58,988 nucleotides of DNA from an uncultured Pelagibacteraceae bacterium. Lineage in GTDB: Bacteria > Pseudomonadota > Alphaproteobacteria > Pelagibacterales > AG-422-B15. This document shows, piece by piece, positions 19,272-28,242 of this stretch (positions within the stretch are counted from its first letter, which is position 1; each line of letters starts with the position of its first letter). The DNA lies in NCBI GenBank assembly GCA_902554325.1, contig CACDOH010000007.1, forward strand, positions 1-58,988, read 5' to 3'. Made by a program: the position numbers and the translations under genes. A model generated the notes under the pieces. The model was not told the DNA's origin. It ran no database searches and worked only from the letters and a program-made list of their open reading frames with translations.

Positions 19272-19709
19272 ATGAACGAAAATATAATAATATCTATAGC
19301 TTCAGATCACGCCGGTTATGATATGAAAAGTAAAGTAGTTAATTTTCTAAAGGCAAAAAATATTGAAGTTATCGATAGAGGGCCTGAACAAAATGAAGCC
19401 GTAGACTATCCAGATTTTGCAGAGAAAGTTGCTTCAGACATTTCCAACCAAACTGTGAATATGGGAATATTGATTTGTGGTTCTGGCCAAGGAATGTCAA
19501 TGGCAGCTAATAAAAAACCAGGAATTAGAGCGGCACTTTGCTACAATAACGAAATAACTAGACTTGCAAGGGCGCATAACGATGCAAATATTTTGACTTT
19601 AGGAGCTAGAGTGATAGATGAAAGGACAGCTATTAGTTGTGTTGACACATTTATAAATACAGAATTTGAGGGAAGTCGTCACATTAATAGGATAAAAAAA
19701 ATAGGATAA
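19272..19709 (+). CDS. rpiB: Ribose-5-phosphate isomerase B
   Basis: RpiB interconverts ribose 5-phosphate and ribulose 5-phosphate. The RpiB/LacAB fold is shown by [29 protein letters not shown], the catalytic-loop [17 protein letters not shown] and [20 protein letters not shown]. The length of 145 residues is normal. A TTACAA / TAATAC promoter-like pair (18-base spacer) sits so that transcription would start 2-3 bases before the ATG, and no Shine-Dalgarno is present. rpiB is followed by glyA after 8 bases, an order common in alphaproteobacteria. Confidence 0.96.
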   Translation: MNENIIISIASDHAGYDMKSKVVNFLKAKNIEVIDRGPEQNEAVDYPDFAEKVASDISNQTVNMGILICGSGQGMSMAANKKPGIRAALCYNNEITRLARAHNDANILTLGARVIDERTAISCVDTFINTEFEGSRHINRIKKIG

Positions 19710-19717
19710 TAAATAAT

Positions 19718-20980
19718 ATGAGCTTTTTTTCTTCACCACTTAAGGACATTGACAATGAAATTCACAAGGCAATTAATTTAGAGCTAGATCGACAGCAAAA
19801 TCAGATAGAATTGATTGCGTCTGAAAATATAGTTTCTAAAGCTGTTCTTGAAGCCCAAGGTTCTATAATGACAAATAAGTATGCGGAAGGCTATGCAAGT
19901 TCTCGATACTATGGTGGATGCGAATTCGTTGATATTGCCGAAGACCTTGCAATAAAAAGACTTCAAAAATTATACAAATGTAAATATGCAAATGTTCAAC
20001 CTCATTCGGGTGCCCAGGCAAATGGTGCGGTTATGTTAGCTCTGATTAAGCCAGGTGAAACTATTCTTGGAATGAGTCTAGATGCTGGTGGACATTTAAC
20101 GCATGGCTCTGCCCCGTCAATGTCTGGTAAGTGGTTTAATGCCGTGCAATATGGCTTAGAAGACAATGGACTAATTGACTATGATGAGGTTGAAAGGCTA
20201 GCAAATGAACACAACCCAAAAATTATTATTGCAGGAGGAAGTGCTTATTCAAGAATTATAGATTTTAAAAAATTTAGAGAGATCTGTGATCAAGTCGGTG
20301 CATTTCTTCATGTAGACATGGCTCACTTTTCAGGCCTGGTTGCTGCTGAGGAGTATCCAAATCCATTAGAATATGCCGATGTAGTAACTTCTACCACTCA
20401 TAAGACTATTCGAGGTGCAAGAGGAGGTATGATTTTATCAAATAATTTAGACCTTGGTAAAAAATTTAATTCTGCAGTATTTCCCGGTTATCAAGGTGGC
20501 CCATTAATGCATGTGATTGCTGGTAAAGCCGTAGCTTTTGGAGAAGCATTGAAACCAGAATTTAAGGAATACATAAAACAAGTAATTACAAACGCTAAGA
20601 CATTAAGTGACACTCTTGTTAGTGGGGGATTAAAGATTGTTTCTGGTGGAACTGATACACATTTAATCCTAGTAGATTTAACTCCAATGGATTTAACAGG
20701 CGACTCCGCTCAAACTAGTTTGGAAGCAGCAAATATAACATGTAATAAAAATGGAATACCTAAGGACCCGAAGCCGCCTAAAATTACATCAGGCATCAGA
20801 CTTGGAACCCCAGCTGCAACAACAAGAGGTTTTAAGGAAAATGAGTTTAAGCTTGTAGGAGAATTGATACTCGAAACACTTGTTGGCTTAAAAGGTAATC
20901 CAACTGATAATAGCAATGTAGAAAAAACTGTAAAAGAAAAAGTAATTAATTTGTGTAGCGAGTTTCCAATTTATAGTTAG
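19718..20980 (+). CDS. glyA: Serine hydroxymethyltransferase
   Basis: GlyA converts serine and tetrahydrofolate to glycine and methylene-tetrahydrofolate using PLP. Key segments are [41 protein letters not shown], the folate/PLP region [18 protein letters not shown], and the PLP lysine in [15 protein letters not shown]. The length of 420 residues is typical. It leads the tight series glyA-nrdR-ribD-ribE-ribBX-ribH-nusB with gaps of 3-14 bases, so these genes are probably transcribed together from a promoter at or before rpiB. Confidence 0.98.
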   Translation: MSFFSSPLKDIDNEIHKAINLELDRQQNQIELIASENIVSKAVLEAQGSIMTNKYAEGYASSRYYGGCEFVDIAEDLAIKRLQKLYKCKYANVQPHSGAQANGAVMLALIKPGETILGMSLDAGGHLTHGSAPSMSGKWFNAVQYGLEDNGLIDYDEVERLANEHNPKIIIAGGSAYSRIIDFKKFREICDQVGAFLHVDMAHFSGLVAAEEYPNPLEYADVVTSTTHKTIRGARGGMILSNNLDLGKKFNSAVFPGYQGGPLMHVIAGKAVAFGEALKPEFKEYIKQVITNAKTLSDTLVSGGLKIVSGGTDTHLILVDLTPMDLTGDSAQTSLEAANITCNKNGIPKDPKPPKITSGIRLGTPAATTRGFKENEFKLVGELILETLVGLKGNPTDNSNVEKTVKEKVINLCSEFPIYS

Positions 20981-20988
20981 GTTTTTTT

Positions 20989-21447
20989 ATGAAATGTCCA
21001 TTTTGTGGAAATGAAGATACTCAAGTAAAAGACTCAAGGTCTACGGAGGACAATTCTGCCATTAGAAGAAGAAGGTTTTGTTCTGCATGCGGAGCCAGAT
21101 TTACAACATTTGAGAGAATACAGTTGCGTGAATTAACTGTTATAAAAAAATCTGGTAAAAAAGTTCCTTTTGATAGAGATAAATTAGAGAGATCAGTTCA
21201 AATTGCCTTAAGGAAAAGGCCAGTAGAGTCTGAAAGAGTTGATCGTATGATAAGTGGGATAGTTAGAAGAGTTGAGAGTCTAGGTGAAGCTGAAATAGCT
21301 TCAGATGTAGTTGGTGAAATTGTCATGGAGGGCTTACAAAGCATAGATCCTGTCGCGTATGTAAGGTTTGCATCTGTGTATAAAAATTTCAGAGAAGCTA
21401 AAGATTTTGAAGAGTTTATTGGAGTTATCTCATCAAATAACGAATAG
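20989..21447 (+). CDS. nrdR: Transcriptional repressor NrdR
   Basis: NrdR represses ribonucleotide reductase genes by sensing dATP/ATP. The N-terminal zinc ribbon is complete ([17 protein letters not shown] followed by [16 protein letters not shown]), with four cysteines in CxxC pairs. The ATP-cone domain starts with [19 protein letters not shown]. The length of 152 residues is normal. No paired NrdR boxes were recognised in this window; its targets would lie elsewhere. Position between glyA and ribD is the usual alphaproteobacterial one. Confidence 0.97.
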   Translation: MKCPFCGNEDTQVKDSRSTEDNSAIRRRRFCSACGARFTTFERIQLRELTVIKKSGKKVPFDRDKLERSVQIALRKRPVESERVDRMISGIVRRVESLGEAEIASDVVGEIVMEGLQSIDPVAYVRFASVYKNFREAKDFEEFIGVISSNNE

Positions 21448-21455
21448 GTATTTAA

Positions 21456-22541
21456 TTGAAAATTGTCGACTATATGCAGATAGCAGAAAGAATGGCTCAT
21501 AGAGCTATTGGTTCTACCTACCCAAATCCACCTGTTGGAGCAATAATTGTAAAAGACAAAACTATTATTGCAAGAGGCTGGACACAAAAAAATGGCTCTC
21601 CACACGCCGAAGTTCATGCGATAAATCAAGTTAGAAATAAAAAGCAATTAGAAGGTGCGTCTTTATATACAACTCTAGAACCTTGTTCACACATTGGAAA
21701 AAATCCACCTTGTGTCGATAAAATAATAAAATATAAATTTTCAAAAGTATTTATTTCTGAAATCGACAAAAATGCATTAGTTAAAGGTAAATCTATAAAA
21801 AAGCTTAGGAAAAGAAAAATAAAAGTCATTGTCAAAAATTTTAGCAAACAAACAAGATATATTAATAGTGTTTTCTTTAACTCATTAAATAATAATCGAC
21901 CGCATATAACACTTAAAATCGCATCAACTGCAGATGGTAAGATTGCTACAAAATCAAAAAAAAGTAAATGGATCACAAACTCAGTTTCAAGACAACATGG
22001 TCATATGTTGCGAGCACAAAATGATTGTATGTTAGTAGGGAGAGGGACAATTGTAGAGGACAATCCTTCATTAGATTGCAGACTAAGCGGACTTGAGAGT
22101 TTTTCGCCTGATTTATTTATTCTTGATAGTACTATGAGTATACCAAATCATTATAAAATATTTTCTAATCATTCAAGAAATGTATTCGTATTTTATTCTG
22201 ATGGAAAAAAAAGATCGAATTTAAATAAAAAAAATATTAAGTACATAAAAGTAAGCAAAAAAGGCTCAGAATTATCTTTAAGAGAAATATTAAACAAAAT
22301 TACAAATCTTGGATACATGAGAATTCTTGTTGAAGGAGGCTCACATTTAAGTGGTTCGTTGTTAAAAAATAATTATGTTAACGAGATTCAATGGTTCAGA
22401 GCTAGTAAAATAATTGGTAAAGGTGGAGTTGATGCGGTGTCAGATATGGGTGTCAGCAATATGAAATCTACAAAGAACTTTGTTCGTTTAGACAGCAAAA
22501 ATTATGGAAACGATATTCTAACTATATATAGAAAGGGTTAA
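21456..22541 (+). CDS. ribD: Bifunctional riboflavin deaminase/reductase RibD
   Basis: RibD deaminates and then reduces the first pyrimidine intermediates of riboflavin synthesis. The N-terminal cytidine-deaminase-like domain has the zinc site HAEVHAINQ and LEPCSHIGKNPPC. The C-terminal reductase domain begins near residue 145 (RPHITLKIASTADGKIATKS) and contains MLVGRGTIVEDNPSLDCR and ILVEGGSHLSGSLL. I retain the TTG start at 21456 because relatives have a few residues before the YMQIAERMAHRA helix; an ATG at 21474 would trim these. The length of 361 residues is normal. It is co-transcribed with nrdR and ribE. Confidence 0.94.
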   Translation: MKIVDYMQIAERMAHRAIGSTYPNPPVGAIIVKDKTIIARGWTQKNGSPHAEVHAINQVRNKKQLEGASLYTTLEPCSHIGKNPPCVDKIIKYKFSKVFISEIDKNALVKGKSIKKLRKRKIKVIVKNFSKQTRYINSVFFNSLNNNRPHITLKIASTADGKIATKSKKSKWITNSVSRQHGHMLRAQNDCMLVGRGTIVEDNPSLDCRLSGLESFSPDLFILDSTMSIPNHYKIFSNHSRNVFVFYSDGKKRSNLNKKNIKYIKVSKKGSELSLREILNKITNLGYMRILVEGGSHLSGSLLKNNYVNEIQWFRASKIIGKGGVDAVSDMGVSNMKSTKNFVRLDSKNYGNDILTIYRKG

Positions 22542-22546
22542 TTTTA

Positions 22547-23137
22547 ATGTTTTCAGGAATTATTGAAAATAAAGGTTTTGTTCTTAATTTTGAGAAACAA
22601 AAAGACTTTAGATTAGTGTTAGATACAAATCTTAAATACAAAGATATAAAAAAAGGGAGCTCAGTATGTTGTAATGGTATTTGCCTCACTGTGATAAGTA
22701 AGAAAAAGAAAAAAAAATACACTCAGCTTTCTTTTGATGTTTCTCAAGAGACAATCAACTGTTCAAACTTCAATGCAATAAAAAAAGGTGATGAAATAAA
22801 TATTGAGAAATCTTTGCGTGTAGGTGATGAAATCAGTGGTCACTTTGTGTTTGGTCATGTTGATGATACATCAAAATTGGTCAGCATTAAAAAAGTAGGA
22901 GACTCACATGAAATAAAGTTAGAAATCTCTAAAAAGATTAAAAAATTTATTGCAAAAAAAGGATCTATTTCACTAAATGGAATTTCGTTAACTGTTAATC
23001 AAGTTAAAAATAATATTATTGTTCTCAACATTATTCCCTTCACATGGTTGAATACTAATCTAAAAGGATTGAAATTAGGTGACAGAATAAACCTTGAAGT
23101 TGATATGTTAGCAAGATATGTTACGCAAAATCAATAA
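22547..23137 (+). CDS. ribE: Riboflavin synthase alpha subunit
   Basis: This enzyme dismutates two lumazines into riboflavin. Two lumazine-binding half-repeats are visible, starting with MFSGIIENKGFVLN and with GHFVFGHVDDTSKL. Each has the family's CxxxCLTV-like strand (SSVCCNGICLTVISK, and GSISLNGISLTVNQV). The length of 196 residues is typical. It carries a run of AAAAAG lysine codons (KKKKKKY around residue 50) that could be slippery but does not break the frame. It lies 5 bases after ribD and 14 before ribBX. Confidence 0.95.
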   Translation: MFSGIIENKGFVLNFEKQKDFRLVLDTNLKYKDIKKGSSVCCNGICLTVISKKKKKKYTQLSFDVSQETINCSNFNAIKKGDEINIEKSLRVGDEISGHFVFGHVDDTSKLVSIKKVGDSHEIKLEISKKIKKFIAKKGSISLNGISLTVNQVKNNIIVLNIIPFTWLNTNLKGLKLGDRINLEVDMLARYVTQNQ

Positions 23138-23151
23138 AAATTAAGTTTAAA

Positions 23152-24267
23152 ATGAATAAGGAATTTATATCTTCCGTAGAGGAAATAATAGAAGACCAAA
23201 GAGCTGGAAAGATGGTGATTATGGTCGATGATGAAGACCGTGAGAATGAAGGTGATCTAATAATTCCTGCTCAAAAAACTGATGATAAAGCGGTAAATTT
23301 TATGGCAAAATACGGAAGGGGTCTTATATGTCTTTCTTTGACGGAAGAAAGAGTTAAGCAATTAGATTTGCCGTTAATGTCTCAAAACAATGAAATGAGA
23401 GACTCAACCGCATTTACTGTTTCGATAGAGGCAAAAGAAGGCGTTACAACTGGTATTTCCGCTCAAGACAGAGCCATGACAATTCAAGCAGCAATAAATA
23501 AAAGTATGACCAAGGATGATATTATAAGTCCAGGTCATGTATTTCCTCTAGTAGCTCGTGATGGAGGAGTGTTGGTGAGAGCAGGTCATACCGAGGCATC
23601 TGTTGATTTAGCTAGGCTAAGTGGAAATATACCAGCAGGTGTAATTTGTGAGATTATGAATGATGATGGGACAATGGCTAGAATTCCAGATTTGATTGAA
23701 TTTTCCAAAAAACATAATATTAAGATTGGGAGAATTGTTGATTTAATAGCCTACAGAAGAGATAAAGATAAGTTTGTAAAAAAGATTCACGACTCAAAAG
23801 TAAAAATTAAATCTAATTATGAATTTGACATCAAAATTTACGAGTCCTTATTTGATAATACTGAACAAATAGTTTTATCGAAGGGAAATATTTACAATGG
23901 AAAGCCAGTCATGGTTAGGGTTCATGTGACTGATTATTTTGATAATTTATTTGGTGAATACGGCAGTGATGATGCCTCATTAAATAAGAGCGTAGATGTT
24001 ATAGAAGAGCATGGACGGGGAATATTAGTTTTAATTAGAGATAGTGGTAAATCTATTATAAACAGACTTATAACTAACTCCTCATTTGTTGGCAATAAAT
24101 CTGAAAATGATAAAGATGAACTAAGAATTTATGGTATGGGTGCCCAGATACTTTCTGAGTTAGGTGTAAAAGAAATGATACTTCTTACCAATACTGAATG
24201 GAAATTCATTGGTCTAGAGGCTTATGGCATTAATATAATTGAGACAAAATTACTAAGTGAATTGTAA
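23152..24267 (+). CDS. ribB: 3,4-dihydroxy-2-butanone 4-phosphate synthase with degenerate GTP cyclohydrolase II domain (RibBX type)
   Basis: The N-terminal domain (residues about 8-205) makes the four-carbon riboflavin precursor from ribulose 5-phosphate. Its motifs are intact: VDDEDRENEGDLIIPAQ, EGVTTGISAQDRA and PGHVFPLVARDGGVLVRAGHTE. The C-terminal half aligns with GTP cyclohydrolase II, but the zinc-cysteine segment reads RVHVTDYFDNLFGEYGSDDA, with all three cysteines absent, and the HRQEGRNIGL-type motif is replaced by IRDSGKSIIN. This matches the RibBX architecture known from proteobacteria, in which the second domain lacks cyclohydrolase activity. A separate ribA or equivalent is therefore expected elsewhere. 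It is 371 residues long, in the middle of the rib operon. Confidence 0.92.
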   Translation: MNKEFISSVEEIIEDQRAGKMVIMVDDEDRENEGDLIIPAQKTDDKAVNFMAKYGRGLICLSLTEERVKQLDLPLMSQNNEMRDSTAFTVSIEAKEGVTTGISAQDRAMTIQAAINKSMTKDDIISPGHVFPLVARDGGVLVRAGHTEASVDLARLSGNIPAGVICEIMNDDGTMARIPDLIEFSKKHNIKIGRIVDLIAYRRDKDKFVKKIHDSKVKIKSNYEFDIKIYESLFDNTEQIVLSKGNIYNGKPVMVRVHVTDYFDNLFGEYGSDDASLNKSVDVIEEHGRGILVLIRDSGKSIINRLITNSSFVGNKSENDKDELRIYGMGAQILSELGVKEMILLTNTEWKFIGLEAYGINIIETKLLSEL

Positions 24268-24270
24268 ATA

Positions 24271-24681
24271 ATGAAAAAATATAATTTTCTTTTGGTTGCT
24301 TCAAACTTTTATCCTGAAATAACTCTAAACTTGCTAAAAGGAGCCCAAAAATATTTAGAAAAAAATGGACATAAGTATGATACTACTTTTACAAAGGGAT
24401 CCCTGGAAATTCCAACAAAGATATCAATGAAACTAAATAAACGTAAGTACGATGCTGTTGTGGCAATAGGTTGCATTATCAAGGGCAAAACTGACCATTA
24501 TGAGTTTATTGCTAATGCTATTACTAAATCATTGCTTGAACTTTCAATTCAAAAGAAATTGCCAATTTCTAATTCTGTTCTTACTTGCAGAAGTATAAAG
24601 CAAGCAAAGGAGAGATCCTCAAAAAAAGTTAATAGAGCAAAAGATGCAGTTGAAGCAGCCATATCAGTCCTTAAAGATTAA
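24271..24681 (+). CDS. ribH: 6,7-dimethyl-8-ribityllumazine synthase
   Basis: RibH forms lumazine, the substrate of riboflavin synthase, and usually assembles into a capsid-like or decameric shell. Motifs are ASNFYPEITLNLLKGAQKYL, the substrate loop GSLEIPTKI, AVVAIGCIIKGKTDHYEFIA with the catalytic-region His, and LPISNSVLTC. The length of 136 residues is slightly short at the N terminus. nusB starts 4 bases after its stop, the usual ribH-nusB coupling. Confidence 0.95.
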   Translation: MKKYNFLLVASNFYPEITLNLLKGAQKYLEKNGHKYDTTFTKGSLEIPTKISMKLNKRKYDAVVAIGCIIKGKTDHYEFIANAITKSLLELSIQKKLPISNSVLTCRSIKQAKERSSKKVNRAKDAVEAAISVLKD

Positions 24682-24685
24682 ACCA

Positions 24686-25114
24686 ATGTCTGATATAAAA
24701 TCAATCCAAAGACTATTAGTGGTTCAGGCTCTTTATGAGTTATCTATTAATGAAAATAGAAGTCAAACTCCTATTAATGAAATCTTTGCCAATATAGTTG
24801 AGCAAACTGATTATAAAAAAAAGATAAATAATTCGAATTTGAAATTTGCTGAAAAAATATATGAGGGTGTTATGGAAAATATAGATGAAATAAATAAAAT
24901 TCTAAAAGTATCAATGAACAAAAAAATCAAAATCAATACAATGGATAAGTTGTTAATTTCAATTTTTAGATCAGCAATTTACGAGATTTTATTCTTGGAT
25001 AATGTGACAAAGAAAATTGTAATTTCTGAATATTTATTGATTGCTAACCGTTTTTTTGGAAATAACGAAACAGCATTAATAAACGGAGTCCTTGATAATC
25101 TGCAAAATTCTTAG
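24686..25114 (+). CDS. nusB: Transcription antitermination factor NusB
   Basis: NusB binds boxA RNA with S10 (NusE) and promotes antitermination of rRNA operons. It is an all-helical protein of 142 residues with the family opening SIQRLLVVQALYEL, a central KLLISIFRSAIYEILF and the C-terminal VISEYLLIANRFFGNNETALINGVLD. An in-frame ATG at 24644 lies inside ribH and adds unrelated residues, so I start at 24686. In many alphaproteobacteria thiL follows nusB; here a 73-base gap leads straight to the pyrophosphatase gene. Confidence 0.93.
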   Translation: MSDIKSIQRLLVVQALYELSINENRSQTPINEIFANIVEQTDYKKKINNSNLKFAEKIYEGVMENIDEINKILKVSMNKKIKINTMDKLLISIFRSAIYEILFLDNVTKKIVISEYLLIANRFFGNNETALINGVLDNLQNS

Positions 25115-25148
25115 AATTAAAATAAAAGATTGCAAAACTCTGTAAATT

Positions 25149-25177
25149 TTGGCATTTTCAGCCATCTATAATTATAA
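25149..25177 (+). promoter_or_regulatory. Candidate promoter of the pyrophosphatase gene
   Basis: The 73-base gap between nusB and hppA holds TTGGCA at 25149-25154 and, 17 bases on, TTATAA at 25172-25177; a perfect TATAAT also lies at 25167-25172. Either element gives a transcript beginning about 5-10 bases before the ATG, with the AAGGG Shine-Dalgarno at 25176-25180 near its 5' end. This is a by-eye match only. Confidence 0.35.
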
Positions 25178-25187
25178 GGGATCATTT

Positions 25188-27260
25188 ATGAGTATCATGA
25201 ATTTAATAATTTTTTCTGGCATATTATCAATAATCTACGGGTTTTGGGCTGGTAACTCTGTTTTAAAATCAGATGCCGGTAATGAAAAAATGCAAGAAAT
25301 CTCCTCAGCTATTCAAGTTGGTGCTCAAGCTTATTTAAATAGACAATACACAACAATTGCTATTGTCGGTCTTGTGATATGTGTCCTCTTATATTTATTT
25401 TTTCAAGACATGTGGGTCATAGGTGGTTATTTAATTGGCGCTATTTTGTCAGGTGCTGCTGGTTATATCGGTATGATTATATCAGTTAGGGCGAATGTTA
25501 GAACTGCTCAAGCTGCAAATGAAAGCTTGGGAAAAGGCTTAAATGTAGCATTTAAGGCTGGCGCAGTAACTGGCATGTTAGTTGCAGGTTTGGCACTTCT
25601 GTCAATTTCTGTTTATTATGTAATACTAGATTCTTATTCAGTTTCAGATGAGACACTAAAACATGCGCTTGTTGCTTTAGGCTTTGGAGCTTCATTAATA
25701 TCAATCTTTGCAAGATTGGGTGGAGGTATATTTACTAAAGGAGCCGATGTTGGCGCTGATTTAGTCGGCAAGGTTGAGGCAGGTATACCCGAAGATGATC
25801 CAAGAAATCCGGCGGTTATAGCTGACAATGTTGGAGATAACGTTGGTGATTGTGCTGGCATGGCAGCGGATTTATTTGAAACATACGCAGTTACTATTGT
25901 TGCAACAATGGTTTTAGCTACAATATTTTTTTCTGGACCAATAGCCGAGATGATGACAATTTATCCTATGGCAATTGGCGGAAGTTGTCTTGTTGCATCA
26001 ATAATTGGAACATTCTTTGTAAGACTAGGGCGTTCACAAAGTATTATGGGGGCTCTTTATAAAGGTTTCATCGCCTCAGCAATATTATCACTAATTTTTA
26101 TTTACCCTGTCACACAAGTCATATTAGGTGACATGTCAAAAGAGTTTACTTTTGGCAATACTACTTTTAACGGTATGTCTCTTTATGTATGTGCTTTTGT
26201 AGGAATAATAATAACGGGATTATTAATATGGATCACAGAATACTATACTGGAACTAATTACCGACCTGTACAAAGTGTAGCAAAGGCATCTACTACCGGT
26301 CATGGAACGAACGTTATACAGGGCTTAGCAGTCTCAATGGAAGCAACTGCTTTACCAGCTATAGTCATTGTAGTGGGTATTGTATTTACATATCAGCTTG
26401 CAGGCCTTTTCGGGATTGCAATCGCAGTAACAGCAATGTTGGCTCTGGCTGGGATGGTTGTGGCCTTAGATGCTTATGGACCGGTGACTGATAACGCTGG
26501 CGGTATAGCAGAGATGGCCAATTTGGATGAAAGTGTTAGAAAAACAACTGACGCGCTAGATGCTGTTGGCAATACGACAAAAGCAGTTACTAAAGGATAT
26601 GCAATTGGGTCAGCAGGTTTAGGTGCCTTGGTATTGTTTGCAGCTTATGTTGAAGATTTAAAACTGATTCCAGAAATAACTCCTGACTTTAGTTTGGAAA
26701 ATCCATATGTTGTTGTAGGGCTTTTAATAGGTGGGTTACTTCCATATTTATTTGCTTCCATGGGAATGATGGCAGTAGGAAGAGCAGGCGGGGCTGTAGT
26801 TGAAGAAGTAAGAAAACAATTTTCAGATAACCCAGGCATTATGACTGGCGAGTCCAAGCCAGATTATTCAAGATCAGTAGACATGTTAACTAGATCAGCC
26901 ATTAAAGAAATGATAATTCCTTCAATGTTGCCAGTATTATCTCCATTAGTGCTTTATTTTATTATATCAATCGTAGCCGATCAAAATGCTGCTGTTTCTT
27001 GTGTTGGCGCCATGTTGCTAGGGGTAATTGTTACAGGAATTTTTGTTGCCATCTCAATGACGGCAGGTGGTGGAGCTTGGGATAACGCAAAAAAGTTTGT
27101 TGAAGATGGAAATTTTGGTGGCAAGGGATCAGAGGCGCACAAGGCGGCGGTTACTGGGGATACAGTAGGTGATCCTTATAAAGATACAGCTGGTCCGGCT
27201 GTAAATCCAATGATAAAAATAACAAATATAGTTGCTTTACTTTTACTGGCCGCTCTATAG
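25188..27260 (+). CDS. hppA: K+-independent H+-translocating membrane pyrophosphatase
   Basis: This pump couples hydrolysis of pyrophosphate to proton export across the inner membrane, about 16 helices. Signature segments are [20 protein letters not shown] followed by [25 protein letters not shown], and near the C terminus GGAWDNAKK and [20 protein letters not shown]. The sequence [18 protein letters not shown] has lysine where K+-dependent enzymes have alanine, marking the K+-independent class. I start at the ATG at 25188, preceded by AAGGG, rather than a TTG 39 bases upstream. The length is 690 residues. Its TAG stop is two bases from that of convergent bamE. Confidence 0.95.
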   Translation: MSIMNLIIFSGILSIIYGFWAGNSVLKSDAGNEKMQEISSAIQVGAQAYLNRQYTTIAIVGLVICVLLYLFFQDMWVIGGYLIGAILSGAAGYIGMIISVRANVRTAQAANESLGKGLNVAFKAGAVTGMLVAGLALLSISVYYVILDSYSVSDETLKHALVALGFGASLISIFARLGGGIFTKGADVGADLVGKVEAGIPEDDPRNPAVIADNVGDNVGDCAGMAADLFETYAVTIVATMVLATIFFSGPIAEMMTIYPMAIGGSCLVASIIGTFFVRLGRSQSIMGALYKGFIASAILSLIFIYPVTQVILGDMSKEFTFGNTTFNGMSLYVCAFVGIIITGLLIWITEYYTGTNYRPVQSVAKASTTGHGTNVIQGLAVSMEATALPAIVIVVGIVFTYQLAGLFGIAIAVTAMLALAGMVVALDAYGPVTDNAGGIAEMANLDESVRKTTDALDAVGNTTKAVTKGYAIGSAGLGALVLFAAYVEDLKLIPEITPDFSLENPYVVVGLLIGGLLPYLFASMGMMAVGRAGGAVVEEVRKQFSDNPGIMTGESKPDYSRSVDMLTRSAIKEMIIPSMLPVLSPLVLYFIISIVADQNAAVSCVGAMLLGVIVTGIFVAISMTAGGGAWDNAKKFVEDGNFGGKGSEAHKAAVTGDTVGDPYKDTAGPAVNPMIKITNIVALLLLAAL

Positions 27261-27268
27261 ATCTATAG
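27255..27268. repeat. 14-base perfect palindrome spanning two convergent stop codons
   Basis: CTATAGATCTATAG is its own reverse complement. It contains the hppA TAG (27258-27260) and, on the other strand, the TAG of bamE (27263-27265). No T-run follows on either strand, so it is not a standard terminator. It may simply result from two genes converging with the same last codons. Confidence 0.6.
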
Positions 27269-27694
27269 CCCCCTCGTAAATGACTCATATATCTGATCTA
27301 CCAAATCAAAGTTGTCGCTAATGATTTTAGTTTTGTCTTTAGTAAATGCTATTTCAGTAAAATTTTCTTCATTATAAAATTCTTTAGATATTAATTTTCT
27401 ATCATTATCAAATTCATATCTCATTATAGATTGATGTATTAAGTCATCATCCTCAAAAACATTTTCTTTTTTAATAGAAACTAAATAAATCCAGATATTG
27501 TTAACATCACTAATGATAATAGAGGGTGAGCCAAGCGTTTGTAAAATATCACTTTCTGTTGTAGTTTCTAAATTAAATTGAGATGAATCAGATGTATGTA
27601 CTAAATCTTCCAATATGTAACCATGTTGTTTATTTATCGGAGAGCAACTATATATTAAGATTAAGGTGCTTATCAAAAAGAGAATTAATTTCAT
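27263..27694 (-). CDS. bamE: Outer membrane assembly factor BamE-like lipoprotein (SmpA/OmlA domain)
   Basis: A lipoprotein of the BAM complex that inserts outer-membrane beta-barrels. The N terminus is a lipoprotein signal with a lipobox-like LIYSC (Tyr at the second position is unusual). The domain has the BamE pattern of an ESDILQTLGSPS turn, a NNIWIYLVSIK strand and a RYEFDNDRKLISKEFY strand. The length of 143 residues is normal. The gene is divergent from the ubiquinol-cytochrome-c chaperone gene, as in other alphaproteobacteria, but the two start codons are only 5 bases apart. Confidence 0.85.
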   Translation of the reverse strand: MKLILFLISTLILIYSCSPINKQHGYILEDLVHTSDSSQFNLETTTESDILQTLGSPSIIISDVNNIWIYLVSIKKENVFEDDDLIHQSIMRYEFDNDRKLISKEFYNEENFTEIAFTKDKTKIISDNFDLVDQIYESFTRGL

Positions 27695-27699
27695 AGCCT

Positions 27700-28239
27700 A
27701 TGTTTTTTAAAAGAAAAAATATTCAAGTTACGAAAATCTATCAGAATATTGTTGAAATATCGAGGTCAAAGTTTTTCTATTTAAATCTTAAATTAAAGGA
27801 TAATTTTGAAACGCGGTTTGACTTAATAATTTTTCATGCTTTTATAATATTTTTTTATTACAAAAAACTAAAAAAAGGAAAGTCTATTATTTCCCAGGAG
27901 CTCTTTGATTTTATGTTTAATGATTTTGAAAACAATTTGAGAGAAATGGGTTTTGGAGATATTGCGGTAAATAAGAAAATGAAAGTATTTATTACCGCTT
28001 TTTATGGCAGGCTTGCCCAATACAGCAAAGGAGTCGATGTTTATGAAAATGATGGCGATAAATCGTTGCTTCAACAAACAATCTTAAATAATATTTATAA
28101 GGGCAATGAAACATTAAATCATCAAATTGATTATTTTATTGAATATATGAAAGAAAATATTGAGCAATTCACTGGAAATGAAGAATCAAAGAACCTAGAA
28201 AATAACTTTTACTTTAAAGTTTTAAAATACGAGAAATAA
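27700..28239 (+). CDS. Ubiquinol-cytochrome c chaperone family protein (CBP3-like)
   Basis: The family (related to mitochondrial Cbp3/UQCC1) assists assembly of cytochrome b into complex III. Recognisable segments are the DLIIFHAFIIFFYYKKL helix, QELFDFMFNDFENNLREMGFGD, and the basic/aromatic KKMKVFITAFYGRLAQY region. It is cytoplasmic, with no signal peptide, and the length of 179 residues is typical. The assignment rests on these segments plus the conserved position between divergent bamE and plsX. There is no Shine-Dalgarno. plsX begins 3 bases after its stop; the DUF177 and rpmF genes often found between them are absent. Confidence 0.82.
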   Translation: MFFKRKNIQVTKIYQNIVEISRSKFFYLNLKLKDNFETRFDLIIFHAFIIFFYYKKLKKGKSIISQELFDFMFNDFENNLREMGFGDIAVNKKMKVFITAFYGRLAQYSKGVDVYENDGDKSLLQQTILNNIYKGNETLNHQIDYFIEYMKENIEQFTGNEESKNLENNFYFKVLKYEK

Positions 28240-28242
28240 GTA

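Noticed and set aside
21198-21976. Two overlapping minus-strand frames of 149 and 116 codons opposite nrdR and ribD
   Set aside because: Both lie opposite conserved catalytic regions (ATP-cone and deaminase) and show low-complexity composition expected of antisense frames.
22690-22715. Possible programmed frameshift at the lysine-codon A-run in ribE
   Set aside because: The zero-frame protein is full length and matches the family on both sides; A-runs are common throughout this AT-rich sequence.
24644-24685. Upstream ATG start for nusB inside ribH
   Set aside because: The 14 added residues come from the ribH C-terminal helix frame and have no NusB homology; ATG at 24686 fits.
27255-27268. 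Palindrome as an intrinsic terminator or attachment site
   Set aside because: It lacks a loop, a T-run and a second copy; it is explained more simply by two convergent genes with similar final codons.
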